Part shown: positions 1-13,127 of the stretch, one piece after another
Layout: every line of letters begins with the position of its first letter
How positions within the stretch are numbered: position 1 is the stretch's first letter
NCBI GenBank assembly: GCA_027604685.1
Contig: JADHYX010000011.1
Span: forward strand, 58,656-122,655
Length of the DNA: 64,000 nucleotides
Direction of reading: 5' to 3'
DNA from: Lobulomyces angularis
Lineage: Eukaryota > Chytridiomycota > Chytridiomycetes > Lobulomycetales > Lobulomycetaceae
Position numbers and translations under genes: made by a program
Notes under the pieces: generated by a model
What the model saw: the letters and a program-made list of their open reading frames with translations, nothing else
What the model was told of the DNA's origin: nothing
Database searches by the model: none

Positions 1-309
1 CAGAGTGACCGTGAGAAAGCCGGGCTAACGAATAAACCAGAAAATGTGACAGCTTAATATAATCATTTTCTATATCAAGAATTATACATAGTTTTTTTTT
101 TTTCTATAAACAAAAAATTAATAAATTAATACCATCATTCTAAAATTTATTTGTTTTTTATCAACTTCTTTTATTTTATTAAAATAAAAATAAACTCTAC
201 ATATAAAATTAAAAAAAAAAATTACATTAAGGCTATTTCCAAAAATACTTGAACACAAAATTATGCTCTAATGCTAAATGGTTTTTCTCCATCTAAAAAA
301 GAAAAAAAA
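1..309. other. Intergenic, 3' flank of the XDH gene
   Basis: The first 60 bases have a more balanced composition than the rest, which is AT-rich with T and A runs. I see no coding potential, RNA gene or repeat here. It probably holds the 3' untranslated region and terminator of the leftward xanthine dehydrogenase gene. Confidence 0.5.
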
Positions 310-3300
310 TTAGTTTTTGGTAATAAAATTGGAAATCACACCTTTTAATGGAGTTGCTGCTAATTTAGTGAGGTTATCAACACATGACATTCTAATTCTT
401 TCAGAGGTGGCGGGACAATCAAGTACAAAGTAATCTTCAATTCCGTTTTCTTTTCTAAAACATAAAAAAGGTTTTTAAACAAGATCAATTATAAAGCAAA
501 CCTAGCGTCCTTTATTGCCTCCCTTATAGCAAAGAATACGGATGCACCTAGGAAGAAGGGGGGTTCACCAACAGCTTTCGAACTATGAATAGCCCTAGAG
601 TTTCGGGAACCCTTTATTAATCTAACTCTAAAGTCCACAGGAATATCTCTAAATCCAGGGATTTTGTATAGCCCTGGACCTCTAGTTAACAATACACCAG
701 AACTAGCAGATATTAAGGGTTCTTCAATTGTACACCAACCTTGTCCTTGTGTAAAGGCACCTTCGATTTGTCCAATATCAATGGAAGGATTAATACTTTT
801 CCCTATATCCATAACCAGATCCGATCGTATTACCGAATGGTCACCTGTCAAAACGTCAATTTCAACTTCAGTACATGCTGCGCCATATGTGAAATAACTA
901 TACATCATTCCTTCATTAGTTTCCCTAAAATTTGTAAGAGAAGTTACACAATAAATTTAAGTTACCAGTCATAACTTAAATCAGGGGTTTTGTAGTGACC
1001 ATTTGCAGACAAGTTTACTCTTTCAAAATATGCAGCCGAAATCAGCTGGAAAACAATAAGCAAAAACATAAAAATTCAATTTTCACCTCTTCCCAAGTTT
1101 GGTCTTCTTTACCGTTCTTAAAAGGCTTTAATCTTTCATTTATCTGTTCACAAGCATCCAAAATTGCCATACCGTTAAGATCTTAAAACAGAATTAAAAA
1201 AATTTTAATGTGGTATAGGTTTTACATACCTGAAGAAACAGACGCAGCGGTAGCACTTGTATTTGCAACCATATTGGTGTTTGTTTCGCTTAAGTGAACT
1301 TTTGATATAGGAATGCCTAACGCCTGTGCTGCAACTTGAACCACTTTAAATAATAAAAAGATTAAAATTTTCCTATTATTTTAATTACTTTTAGTATGGA
1401 GTCCTTGCCCCATTTCAGTTCCACCGTGTGAAATTAGAACAGACCCATCTGTATATACATGAACTAAAGCAGAGGCTTGGTTTAAGAACCTTGCAGTAAA
1501 GGAAAGTCCAAACCTAAATAAACAATTTTTAATTTTCTGTTGTTTAAAGTATCAAATAAAAATTCGGCTACTTAGTTGGTATAGCAGAAATTCCTCTCTT
1601 TTTGAACTTGTTTTTTAAATTGAATTCTTTTACGGAGTCCAACCTTCGACTGAATTATAAAAAAAGTCTCAATTATGGCAAAATTCAATTTTTATAACAT
1701 ACTAAAAATCAGAAGTAGCCATTAGTTCGTGCCATACTCTTTCAATATGAAAATCCGTAAGTTTTTGGTTATATTGAGTCAAATCGTTGACTTGGTAGAA
1801 ATTAAGCTCTCTAATTTCTTCAACTGGTTTTTTCAGAGACTCTGCTACATGAGTTATAACACCTTCGCTAATCATCATTCCTTGCGGACCGCCAAATCCT
1901 CTAAATCTGTTTTTAAAAAAATATGATAATTATGCAATTATTTTTTTTATTTGTAATTTACGCAGTGTTCGTAGGTAAATTCGTTTTACACATAAATCCT
2001 GAAATTCTAACGTGTGGTATGTCGTAAGCATTATCAATATGTGTCATTGCTCTTTCTAGCACAGCTAAAAAATTAATTTAATATCACATTTTCTAATTCT
2101 TGTTTTACATTTAGATAAATCCATACTGTACCCCGCATTATTGTAAACCTATTAACAGAGTTAGCAGATAAATAAAAATATATTTTTTACGTCGCATTCC
2201 AAAGAGATGAGTTTTCCTTCCTCGGTGAAACCACATTTATAGTCACCTAAAAACGGATGACGATAACCAGACATCACCATATCATCTTCCCTACTTAACA
2301 TGCATCTAACGGGAACACCATGCTTTCTAGCCGCTACTGCCATACCACAAGTTAAAAATGCTGCCCTAGTTTCTTTTCCCCCGAAACCACCTCCCATCCT
2401 CTTTACTCTAACAGTCACTTTGTTGCTTAATACGCCCAAAACATGGGCAACTAAATGCTGACATTCCGAAGGATGTTGACTACTGGCAAAAACTTCAATT
2501 TCGCCATCTTCTTTTTTAGGAACAACTAGACTCACGTTTGTTTCCAAATAAAAATGCTCTTGAGCTGACATTCTAATTTTTCCTGAAACAAATTTTGTGG
2601 CTAGGCTTAATGGCCGATCATCATTTTTTTTAGCGGATTTCATCGAACTAAAATCACCATTTGCCAATTCCCTTGGATAAGGAAAAAAACTCTTTTTATC
2701 TATTGCTTCCTGGTGATTTATTGATATTTTTAATTTTCATAATGTTTTCTTTCATATACCTCAATTGTGAAGATAGTAGGCAATTTTTCGTAAGTGACTT
2801 TAACTTTCTTTGAAGCGTATCTAGCAGTTCTCTCATCATGCGCAATAATCATTCCAATCATTTGACCAACAAAATGGACTGTTTTAGTGGCAAAAAGCTC
2901 TTCATCTATAAGTAAAAAGGTTAATTACAAAAAAACACCAAAAAAAAAGTACCCTTAAATACAGGTCCAATTATATTAGGATTGTGCTTATCATTTAAAT
3001 CCATTTTAATGTCAAAATTAGGGATATCTTTCCAACTGATATAGTCAACTACTCCTTCTACTTCTAACGCTTCACTATAGTCAACACTGATTATATTAGC
3101 ATGTGCTTCCGTACTACCAACGACTATTGCGTACAATTCATTGTGCAATTTAGGAATATCATCAGTGTAAACAGCTTCTCCAGTGACTTGCTTCAACGCA
3201 CTTAAATGCACTGTGCTCTTTCCAACAACATCGGATCCACTGTGTTGTTCGAAAGACTATTATCAAATTAAAAAAATTATTCCACATTAAATCATACTTG

Positions 3301-5527
3301 ACTTCCTTTAGATATATCCCTCTCAATGTCCTTTAAAGAAGACAATAATCTTTCATTTAATGGTCTATTAATTGAGCAGGATTTATCTAGTTGGGAAATT
3401 TCGTGGGAAATATAAAGACCAAACTTTTCCATAAAACTATAAGCCACTATTACAAAAAAAATGCTAAGATAAATATTTTTTTTTGCAATATGTATATTTA
3501 CAGGTCTTTCTAAATTCTACTTGCCCCCCAGGCGTAGTAGCACTCATTGGCATATCCTAAAAAAAAATTTAAAAATTAAATTTGCAACAATTTTACGGCT
3601 AAAAGAGCTTCTTGAATTGAGGGTATCACTTCAGGTGACCAAAACCTTCCAGTAACGCTTTTAATGGCAGACATCGGTCTAAAAAATTTAAAATCGGCCA
3701 AATCATTTATATATCGATACCTAATAGTCATTGGCGCCATTCCTCCATATGCGAAAGATGCAGTTTCAATAAAATAACCTTCCGTTTCTCTCTCAAGGTT
3801 AAATCTCAAAGAAGCATTTACAATAGCAATATCATCATCCTTTCTTTTAGCTTGCTTGTAGGCTTTAATGTACTCAAACTCCCGGGTATATGGAACAACT
3901 GCAGATCAAATTAAAAATTTTTTAAAAAAAAATTTTCAATTTAAAATTCAAAAAAAGTATATGTTATCATACAAATAGAGATTACAATTTCACTAGGCAA
4001 CAGAGCGGTTTTTCTATATCCAATAAAGAACTCTTCCATTGAAATTTTTCTTAATCCATTCTCCTTGGACTGAACTGTTAAAACAGCACCCTAGCAAATT
4101 CTTATTTAAAAAAATATCACTACGACATACCATCGCAACAAAAATCGGATTTAAGTCGGATATAGGAGAGGCAGTAACTATGTTTCCGGCAATTGCTGCA
4201 ACATTTCGGATCTGATTTCCTGCAAACCACCTAATATTTTCTAAAAGAGCTTCAAAACCACGAATTTGATGTCTTTTTAAGTTAGATTTTTTTATATCAC
4301 AAATATCCAACAAATTTTTTTGAAATTTTGCAATTGTCATACATCCACCAAAAGAAACCCCATTCTCTGTTTAAATAATAAAACGTTAATTAAATATTAC
4401 AATTTTACAACCTTCCATTTTAAAAGTTTTTAACTCATTTATATTTGAAGGCAAAATCAAAATGGGATACTCTAAGGATTTGAATCTGACTTCAATTCCA
4501 ACTTCTGTATTTCCATTTATAACTTTTGCATTAGGAAATTGGTGCTAAATGCCAAAAAAAAAAATTGTTAAGCATAATTAAGTTGCAACAAATTTCCATA
4601 CCATAATATCCAACATTTGATCTAAATTGGAAGGCTGAAACCATTTAGTTTTTCCACCATCAAAATAAAATGCATCAGGGGTAGCTAAACGTCCGTTTTC
4701 ATATTCGTTCAAGAGAACTTTAGGAAATTCTAAAACTATTTCTCTTTCTTCCAAATCAGGGTGAACTTTAATATCCTCAATGTCATCTCCATCGCCTGAG
4801 GAATGGCTACATCTTTCAGTTGCGTTCTTACTTTTGCAATAGCCCTCTTCTGAACAACTTGCTTTACAGGGTTTCTTGTTGACCACAAACTATTTAAAAA
4901 AGAGGTTAATACGCCAAGTTTTAAAGAATGGTATGCAATACCTTCTTCGCACCATCTAAAATTGGTCTGTATCCTGTACATCTACAAAGATTACCTTTCA
5001 AATTTTAATGGTAAGGTGAATTCTATTACCAAACAAAATTACCATCAAATGATTCCTCGATATCATGATCAGTAGCACTAGGATTGTTTCGTAGTAGGGC
5101 ATAAAGAGACATAACAATTCCAGGTGTACAAAAACCGCACTGACTATCAAACATTTCTATTAAAAATTAAAAAAGTTTACAAATACCTTCCATGAAAGTT
5201 GGCAATTTTTTCTTGAACTGGATGCGGATTTTGAGTATTTCCTAAGCCTTCTACCGTAATTACATGTTTTCCATTCATTGATACCAAAGGAGCAAGACAA
5301 GCATTGACAGTGAGATGGTTGATTTTTTTGTCCAAATAGTCATAATGCGAAACAACAACAGTGCACGAGCCGCAACCCCCTTCTGAGCAACCTAATTTAG
5401 TTCCAGTGAGTCCAGATCTTCGTAAATAGGATATTAAGGATTCAGTTGGATCAGGATTCTTGACAAAAACCTTCTTATCATTCAAGTAAAATTCAAGAAG
5501 AGCCCTCACTGGTATTGAAGCAAGCAT
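310..5527 (-). CDS. Xanthine dehydrogenase, intact, many introns
   Basis: This is a molybdenum-iron-sulfur-FAD enzyme that oxidises hypoxanthine and xanthine to urate in purine breakdown. Domains run in the family order. The N-terminal 2Fe-2S domain has [11 protein letters not shown] and NACLAPL; the second 2Fe-2S domain has SQCGFCTPG and [10 protein letters not shown], split by an intron near 5000-5050. The FAD domain has [17 protein letters not shown]. The molybdopterin domains have [22 protein letters not shown] and [12 protein letters not shown]. The catalytic glutamate motif [13 protein letters not shown] is at about 550-590, and a final exon (310-455) ends in NFITKN plus TAA. All cofactor ligands I could check are present, so it should be active. 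The start is the only ATG near the homology (5525-5527). A terminus like that of a hAT transposon lies about 50 bp upstream. Length is about 1,330 residues, normal for the family. Some internal introns are inferred from frame changes only. Confidence 0.95.
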
Positions 5528-6521
5528 TATTCCTATTATTTTTTTAAAAAAATTGCAGGGAGTAACAAAAGTTTGTCCCCAGTGGCGCAGCAAGGCTGAT
5601 GGGCCTTAATTTTGGGCAAGTGAATGAAGGCATTGAACAATTTTGAGGAAAAATACTGGAAAAATACTGGAAAACACAGTGTAATATCCCTGCCCACTCT
5701 GCAATTGTTGATGAAGTAGAGCAAAAGAAGATTTTATTTTTTATAATATTTGACAACTGTTTTAAAATATCAAAATTGATGAAGATGTTTAAAAGTTGCA
5801 GTACCAACAATCATTCTCACACATCATCCACTAATTCTAGCTAATTCTAATTAATTCTCATACGCCATTCAGTAATTTTAGATCTGTCAATAAATCTGAT
5901 ACAATCGAGCACTTTTTAGCATTCCTTGTTCAAGTTATGTAAAATATTTATGTTGCCAGTTTAAAATACATTTCGTGATTTCAGTTACTGACGATTGTCT
6001 AATGCTACCAAACTCAAGTTTTACTTTGAACTCTGCTTTTTTTATAAATTTGCTTACAGAATAAGTAATCCCATATTAATAGTAGTTCTTTTTCTGGGCA
6101 TTCTGTTCTTTTCAAGTGATATGACAATGCAATTATAGCTTCAAAAGATTCTATTCATTAATTAAAATTCAATTATCATTTATTTCTAGCTGCATATTAT
6201 ATTGTTTTTCGTTAGTACTGATCACTAGCACAATGCACTGCTTTTATGGAAAAATACTACGCAGCTTCATCGGAATTGCTGCAAGCATTAATTATTTAAT
6301 AAAAATATGGATATCCAATGTAGCTTAAATTACTTACGAGATGCCTCACTGCACGTACCAAAAGTCTACGGTGCTGCATCTATCAAAAGGATTTTTGAGA
6401 ATACAGTTTTGTGGAAATTTACAGAAGTTTTCAAACTCAGATTCCATTGTGGCGACTTGAGGTTTAGTCGTCCAAGTGTCTTGAATCTTGAAAAAAAAAA
6501 AAAATTTTTACTGTTAGTAGA
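5528..6521. other. Divergent intergenic region with transposon-end-like sequence
   Basis: This is the shared upstream region of XDH (leftward) and the next gene (rightward). At 5580 it contains CAGTGGCGCAGCAAGG, which resembles the outer ends of hAT-type DNA transposons. A doubled motif of about 12 bp (GGAAAAATACT) lies near 5650-5672. The 5580-5720 stretch is less AT-rich than its surroundings. An open frame with an ATG at 6307 runs to 6528 but ends in a lysine run and matches nothing I recognise. It could be relic repeat sequence or an upstream exon of the next gene. Confidence 0.4.
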
Positions 6522-9500
6522 ATGTTAGCAGGCGAATGTTATGCACTGGATACCTCTAAAGACTTTGAACGGTTGCATATTCCTACTCAAGATGTTTTAA
6601 ATGGTAATTTCTATCATTTTTCTTCACTTACAATCTTCTTTTTTAATAGCTAGTGCTAACTGCACCACTGAGCAGCTCTCTCCTTCTTCTTTTGAAACTT
6701 CTAATCAGCACTCTTCTTTTTTTCAAGTTTCTACTCAATCGGAATCACCTCATGTGAAACTAAAAATAGATGTAAAAGACCAGCTTAAGGTTTCTAATTT
6801 TTTGTTCCTTATTTTTAAGTGTTTTTAAATAAATATTTTTAGAATGAAGAGAAAAAAGTTAAAAAAAGTTGGTCTCTTCAAAATTTCAAAAATCCCTTAC
6901 TATATACTGAAAATACAAAATCAAAAAAGTTAAAAAAAAAATTTTCTTTGAATTTAAAAAATAGCATCCTAGAGCAACAACAGAAATTATTCGAAATATC
7001 TAACCCTATTGGTGTTAGATCTACTTTAATTCGACCGAAAAATAATATAAATACCGATTCTTCTGATTTTCCCATATTATTAAATTTAAACTTTCTGGAC
7101 AAGGAAGCTGATTTTACAGAAAACCGGCAAAATTCGAATCCTGAAATTACGAGCGATTTTGATTCTTTTTCTAGAAAAACTAGAAATTCAAACAGAAATG
7201 GATTTATTGATCTGCAATGCCGTGATGACTTTTCTAACTATAGCAGTCATACCTCAAACAATTCCCAATATATACCTAACGAAAATTTGCAATCAGATTT
7301 TAATAATTGTTTATCTGACGAATCATTTCAAAACTCTTCTGTGATAAATAGATGTTCTTATGAAGATGGGCAAGCAGAGGTTTTCTCTTCTGTTTTTTTA
7401 ACTGGTGATGATAGGGTATTTTTAGACCATAGTAAAAATAGTTTTAACAATTCTACCTCTCGTTATTTGACGGGATCTGCTGATGAGTTTGAAAAACCAC
7501 AAAATAGCAATCATATCCAATTTTTTAATCAAAATACAGATAAAAATTATGATGTTGATATAGTTACTGATGAGGCGAATGCTCTTAATCTGACTGATCG
7601 TGTTTTTACTTTGGAGAAATCAGTAACTTTAAAATCTGTTCAACCAAATCAAATTATGTCACCAATAACTTCATTAGCTTCCAATGCTACTTCTCCTCTA
7701 CTTGAAACTTCGAGCATTAATACCGATTCCTCATACTCGGATGTTATAGATGTCACAGTTACTAAAGGGTTAAAAAGTCTTAGAACTGTCAAATCTGCTG
7801 TATGGTCATCACGGAGCGATATGCATCATCCTACTCCTGCTATAACACCTGAACCGGCTTCACCAAATCACTTTTATCCACTTTTAAACATTTGCGATGG
7901 TAATGTAAAAACCAATGATGTAAGAAAAAACGTTACCTGTGCTGATGATAAGAAAAACTTTTCTGGGGATATTTTACACAACAAACCTAGCATAGTTTCA
8001 CCCATTTCGCAATCGAAAATTCAGCTTGATGACAGTTTAGATGAAGTCAGTACAGTTACTAATTCTGAAAGAAATGACTTTGACCACTACAATGCATTAG
8101 AAGTTTTGAATACTTTAATTGAAGATTCTGAAAATATTTTGCGTAATGAACAAGATGGTAGTATTGATAATTTTTCAGATCAGAAGAGTTCACTGAGTTC
8201 ATCTTTTTTAAGTAAAAATGACCGCTATTTGAAAAAAGATATGGTTGAAGTTAACGTACGTAAAGGAGAATGCGATAGAGATTATGACTTGGAACTGAAA
8301 AGACACACTAATACCACTTCAGATAACGAAAAAAAGAATATGTGGAAATTACTTAAAGCAAAGCTCCCTTTTGGCGCAAAGGTGCAAAATACACAAAAAT
8401 TACCAAAGAGGTCTTCATTTTCTTTACCAAATAATTTTGAAGATACCAATGATGTGCAAGAAAAAGTAAATAAAAACTTGAAATTTTTGGAGGATTCTTC
8501 ACCAGGTTTACTTGATAAGGAAACCTCTCATGTAAAAATTAATTATACTTCTGAATCGGATTTGATTGACGACTATGAATATCCTGTGTCATATTCTTTC
8601 AACAGATCGAATACTGTTGGCATTAATAGAGTTTTAACTGGTAGAAGCTCAATTATACATAACTGGGAATTTCCAGTAGAGGAGAAGATCAAGAACCAAA
8701 ATGTTGCTGTTGATAGAACAGCAGAACCGTTTGGTTCGGTTAATTTTATTAAAAGCGAAGCAGGCGTTGCAAGCACTTCATCAGCTAAAGATGAAACTGC
8801 ATCCGCTAATCCCAGTAGTCCGATATTCGTCGCAGTGGATGATAATTCTCACTATGATGTAGTGGGGAATGGTAAAAGATCAAGAAATGATTCTGAAAAT
8901 TTATTTAGTGAACTGCAACCTCCAGCCTTAAACTCTCAGTTACATCACAGCTTATATGAAAGATCTGATTTCCAGATAAAAGAAAATAGTAACTCTAATT
9001 TTTTAAGTCATCTTCCCTTTCCATTGCCTGCGACTCGAAGCAAAAAAACCTTAAAAAATTATGGTAGTAGTACTCCTCCGTTATTTAATAATGAGATGGC
9101 ACAAATCAGTCACAATCCAAATGAAAATAATTTTAATATACAATATCAACCACAGCAAGCCTACGTACAACATATAATCAATAATCAACATCGTTCTCGG
9201 ACAGATTTTATTCATCCACATCAACAAAACTTTAATAATGGACCGCAGTATGATATCACTCCTGTGGAGCCATTATATCAAATCAACAACCAAATTCAAC
9301 AACTTGGTAAGCAGATACCTTCTCGGCAGTCAGTCGTCGATGGACAGCGCAGACAAAGACACCAGATAACTCAAAATGAAAATATCAGGATAAATAAAAG
9401 TTTTCATACTCCTATTCCTTTATTTCCCAATCGACCTAGTGCTTCACCTTTTTTCGGAAATCGAAACAATGATCAGCCATTCAATCTTCAGCAACAACCT

Positions 9501-10037
9501 TTTAGAGAAAATCAAAAAATTAACAACATTGATGGACTTCCAAAAAAGATCGATTGGAAAAGTTTTAATGAAAAAAGGCATCAGACAAGTTCACCGGATA
9601 ATTCAAGTCAGTACAGTGCTGTATCATTACCAGGAGGATGTGATAGAATTGCATCTCCTAATCAATCCACAACCACAGTGACACCTAGTGTTGGTAGTGG
9701 TGAACATTACCACCTGTACCAAAACAATAATGAAAATAAAATTGTTTATAACGGAGATTCTTACTATCAAAAAGAGGAAGAAGAAAATATTGAACAGATC
9801 GACAAGAGTTTAGTGATGGAAAAAATAAGAGTTTCCGAAAATTGTATGAAATGTGGGCAAAGTCTTTGTGCCGGAAAATATAATTATAAAAAATGTACAA
9901 CTTGTACAAGATGTTTTAAAAGTAAACAAGAAAATTGTGGGTTCCAAAGAAAGTTAGGGAAAAGTAGTTGTAGAACTACTCAAAGTGAATTAAATAAAAT
10001 TTTAGCATACAGATTTGCTCTGGGAGAAAAAAATTAA
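6522..10037 (+). CDS. Large Ser/Asn-rich protein with C-terminal Cys cluster, unknown function
   Basis: Three exons (6522-6603, 6650-6789, 6843-10037) give 1,138 residues in frame. Most of the protein is low-complexity, rich in Ser, Asn, Gln and Asp, and probably disordered. A basic patch lies near KNMWKLLKAKLPFGAK, and a Gln/Asn/His-rich stretch fills the last third. Near the C-terminus is a compact cysteine array: CMKCGQSLC, then CTTCTRC, then C after seven residues. The spacing suggests one or two zinc sites, but it is no named finger I know. Scattered SP and TP dipeptides look like kinase targets. I do not recognise the family. A regulatory or scaffold role is only a guess. The second intron has an unusual GTTTCT donor, and an upstream exon is not excluded. 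Confidence 0.75.
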
Positions 10038-11021
10038 AAAAAAAGATATTCTTGTTATAAAATTGAAAGATGCATTCTTTCTGCTATGTTTAAACTTTTT
10101 TTTTATTGTTTATAATTATTTTTTTTCTTCCTTTTATATATCAGATAGTGTACGTAATTGCTTTTTAGTATCTCATAATTAAAAGTTCAGTTAATATATA
10201 CTAGTAACAAAATTGGCTTTAAGAATTAATTTTCAAGAACGATAAAAAAAGCTAAAAATTTAATTATAATGATAAATAAACAAAAAGAAACACAGTATAC
10301 AAAATAAAAAAAATAAAAAAACTAAAAGTTTAAGATTAAGAATATAACTTTAATTTTAATGAAAAGGTAATATTTTGTAAGAAATGATTGATACTGACAA
10401 ATGCTTTAAACCATTTCAGTGGAGTGGAGATATAAACAAAGCCCATTCAGCAGGGAACAGAAGAATTAACCACATTTGGGCATATAAACTACTGCAAGTT
10501 ATTGTCAATTTGGGATACAAATAATTTCTCGTTAATGAACTCAAAATCAACTTCATGAAATTTGCAAAACTAGTGAATTTTTGTTAACACTATTCTAGAC
10601 TAAAATTTTTGAGGCGTTGGGAATTTCTAGAATACTAAAAAAAAAATTTAAAATAAAAATAATAAAAAAAATAAGCCATGATCTATTTTTTGATTTTTGT
10701 ACATAAATTCTTCCTGTTTTTTTAAATAATTTTTTTTTTTTTTTACAAAAAAATAGAAATATTTAATATTTATTAACAAAAAAAAAAAAAGGAAAAAGGA
10801 AAAAAGAAAAGATCTCTCCAAATAGTAATTATCATTCATTTTTTATTCTTATTTAATTCAATTTTTTTTTTTTAAAATATTTAGATTTTTTTTTTAAAAT
10901 TTTTTTGAAACCATTATTTTTGTTTTAATTCGAAATATAGCAACTATAATTTACAGTCTAATTAAGGTAAAATACTTTTAAAAATTGAAAATTAAAAATT
11001 TTAATTTTTTTAGATTTAAAA
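10038..11021. other. AT-rich intergenic region
   Basis: The region is mostly A/T runs. A 46-codon open frame (10384-10524, +) lies in a less AT-rich island and encodes a peptide with several Trp and Lys residues. I cannot assign it, and it may be chance or the trace of an old element. Otherwise this should be the 3' end of the upstream gene and the promoter of the glycosyltransferase gene. Confidence 0.4.
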
Positions 11022-12749
11022 ATGTTTTATAACATTTTACCTGTGCACTTTGTGTTCTTTTTACCATTGGGTTTTATTGGTATTTACCGTTGGTTATGGT
11101 TTTTTGCGAAGTTAGTTGCTTATATGCTATACTCTCCAATTATTCCTCTTCAAAATCCTACTTTTACTTGTCGACGAGATGTCACTATTTTAGTCCCAAC
11201 AATTGACGCTGGTGAAGAAATTAAGTTGGCCATCAAAACCTGGATGAAATCTGAACCCTATGAAATTATCTTTATTACCATTCCATCTATCAAGCAGAGT
11301 TTAATCGAATTAGGAAGATCCGTTGACCCTAACGAAGAGATCGTTAGAGTTATCACAGTTGACAAAGGTAACAAGAGAAAGCAAATGGTTGCTGGTGTCA
11401 ATGAGGTCAAAACAGCATTGGTTATTTTTTGCGATGACGATGTATTATGGCCATCCACTATGGGTCAGTGGTTAATTGCACCATTTGAAGACCCTAAAGT
11501 AGGTGGTATTGGTATGTTCATAAAATTTCTTCTTCGCATTGAACTTTAATGTTTTAGGTACATCTCAAACCGTGTTACCAATTAACAAATATTTTACAAT
11601 TTGGGAAATTCTTGCTGCTTTCCGTATTTCAATGAGAAATATCGAGATTACTGCCAGTACTAAAATCGATGGTGGTGTTTGTTGTTTATCAGGTAACTTA
11701 TATTTTTGAGTATCTGAGATTTATAAATTACATTTTTTTTCATCTAGGAAGAACTGCTGCTTATCGTACTCAAATTTTAAAAGATCCAGAATTTCAAAGA
11801 GAATTCGTTAATGAATTTTGGCTTGGAAAATATCATCAACATTCTGGTGACGATAAATTTTTAACACGTTGGTTGTACTTCCACTCTTGGAAAACTTACA
11901 TGCAAACCTGTCCTCAAGTGGAATTAGCTTCGACTTTTAAAGACAATTACAAATTCTTAATCCAGCTTTTGAGATGGACAAGAAACACCTGGAGATCGGA
12001 TTTCAAATCTATCTTTGTTGAGAAAAAGATTTGGAGACAACACCCTTACACTGCATTTACTATGGTGGATAAATTTTTTAATCCAATCACTCTTTTACTT
12101 GGTCCAGTCACCATTATTTACTTTTTAACGAGTCCTCACCATACTCAAGTTTTACCTCTATGGGTTATATTCACTTCCTACTTTGTCTACCTTCTTATTA
12201 CCCGTTTCATCAAGTATTGTCCTCATTTTGTTCGTAGACCAGTTGACGTTTTACTATTACCTATTGTCATTTTATTTAATTTTTATTTTGCTTGCTTGAA
12301 AATTTACTGTTTATTCACTCTACACATTACAGAATGGGGTACTCGTTCAGGTAATTGAAAAAATAACAAATTTCTTGATCTCATTTTGATTTAATAAAAC
12401 TTGTGCAGGTGCTGATACGAGTGGTGGTCATGATGATAAAGTAATGGATCAAAAAAAAGGTGAAAAAAGGGATCTACATGTTGAGGCTGCGGATATGGAA
12501 GCAGATGATAAAAGAAGAAGCAATAAGCCTGCTCCTGGCTCTGGCGTTTCTCAGTTACCAAAAAAAGTACCTCTTCGTCATTTTTTACATTTAAATTATT
12601 CTAAACTTTTTGTATTTTTTTTTTAGGTATACGGAAATTTGAAACCAGCAATTGATGATGAAATTCCATACAATGAACCACAAGTTGAGCCTACTCCTCG
12701 TACAAAAAGACCACCAGGAAAAAAAAGTAGTTTAAAAACAAACATTTAA
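11022..12749 (+). CDS. Family-2 glycosyltransferase, Cps1-like membrane polysaccharide synthase
   Basis: Five exons (11022-11511, 11558-11692, 11748-12350, 12409-12566, 12627-12749) give 502 residues. The N-terminus is a membrane segment. The GT-A domain follows with the acidic motif CDDDVLWP (about residue 136), SGDDKFLTRW and the QLLRWTRN signature of processive synthases. Two or three membrane helices come next, ending in HITEWGTRSG. This layout matches fungal Cps1-type synthases, related to hyaluronan and cellulose synthases, which polymerise a cell-surface polysaccharide from nucleotide sugars at the plasma membrane. The last two exons encode a hydrophilic Lys/Pro-rich tail. The product cannot be read from the sequence. 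Catalytic motifs are intact. Confidence 0.88.
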
Positions 12750-13127
12750 ACTCTTTTACAAAAAATTAGAATATCTATAGAGATTGGAATTTTTCTTATA
12801 ACCCATTTATAATTTTTCATTTATTTTTTTTTTTAATCTTTTTTATTCCCTATTTTTTGCAAGTTAATCATTTGTTACATGCAATAAAAAAATAATAGTT
12901 TCATTTCAGTTATAAAAGATATTTATATTCATTATTAGTTTTTTTTTAAAATTTTTAAATTTGGATTCCGTAAAAAATACATATTTAAAATTTACCTTAA
13001 AAGAAAGATCTTATAAGAGAAGAACCTAATTTCAAAATTTTACTTGTTGTATGCAAATTATTATAAAATTTCATAAGATTACAAAAAAAAAATGCATATA
13101 GCGTATTAAATTTATTACTGAAAAAAG
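12750..13127. other. Convergent 3' intergenic region
   Basis: This AT-rich spacer lies between two gene ends that face each other. It contains AATAAA-like hexamers (around 12,882 and 13,110) on both strands, suitable as polyadenylation signals. I see nothing else. Confidence 0.4.

Noticed and set aside
5528..5593. N-terminal extension of xanthine dehydrogenase upstream of the ATG at 5527
   Set aside because: The frame is open but begins with a CTG, runs into the transposon-end-like sequence, and lies before the start of family homology.
10648..10839. Minus-strand open frame of 63 codons
   Set aside because: It is nearly all Phe/Leu/Lys from homopolymer runs and shows no conserved content.
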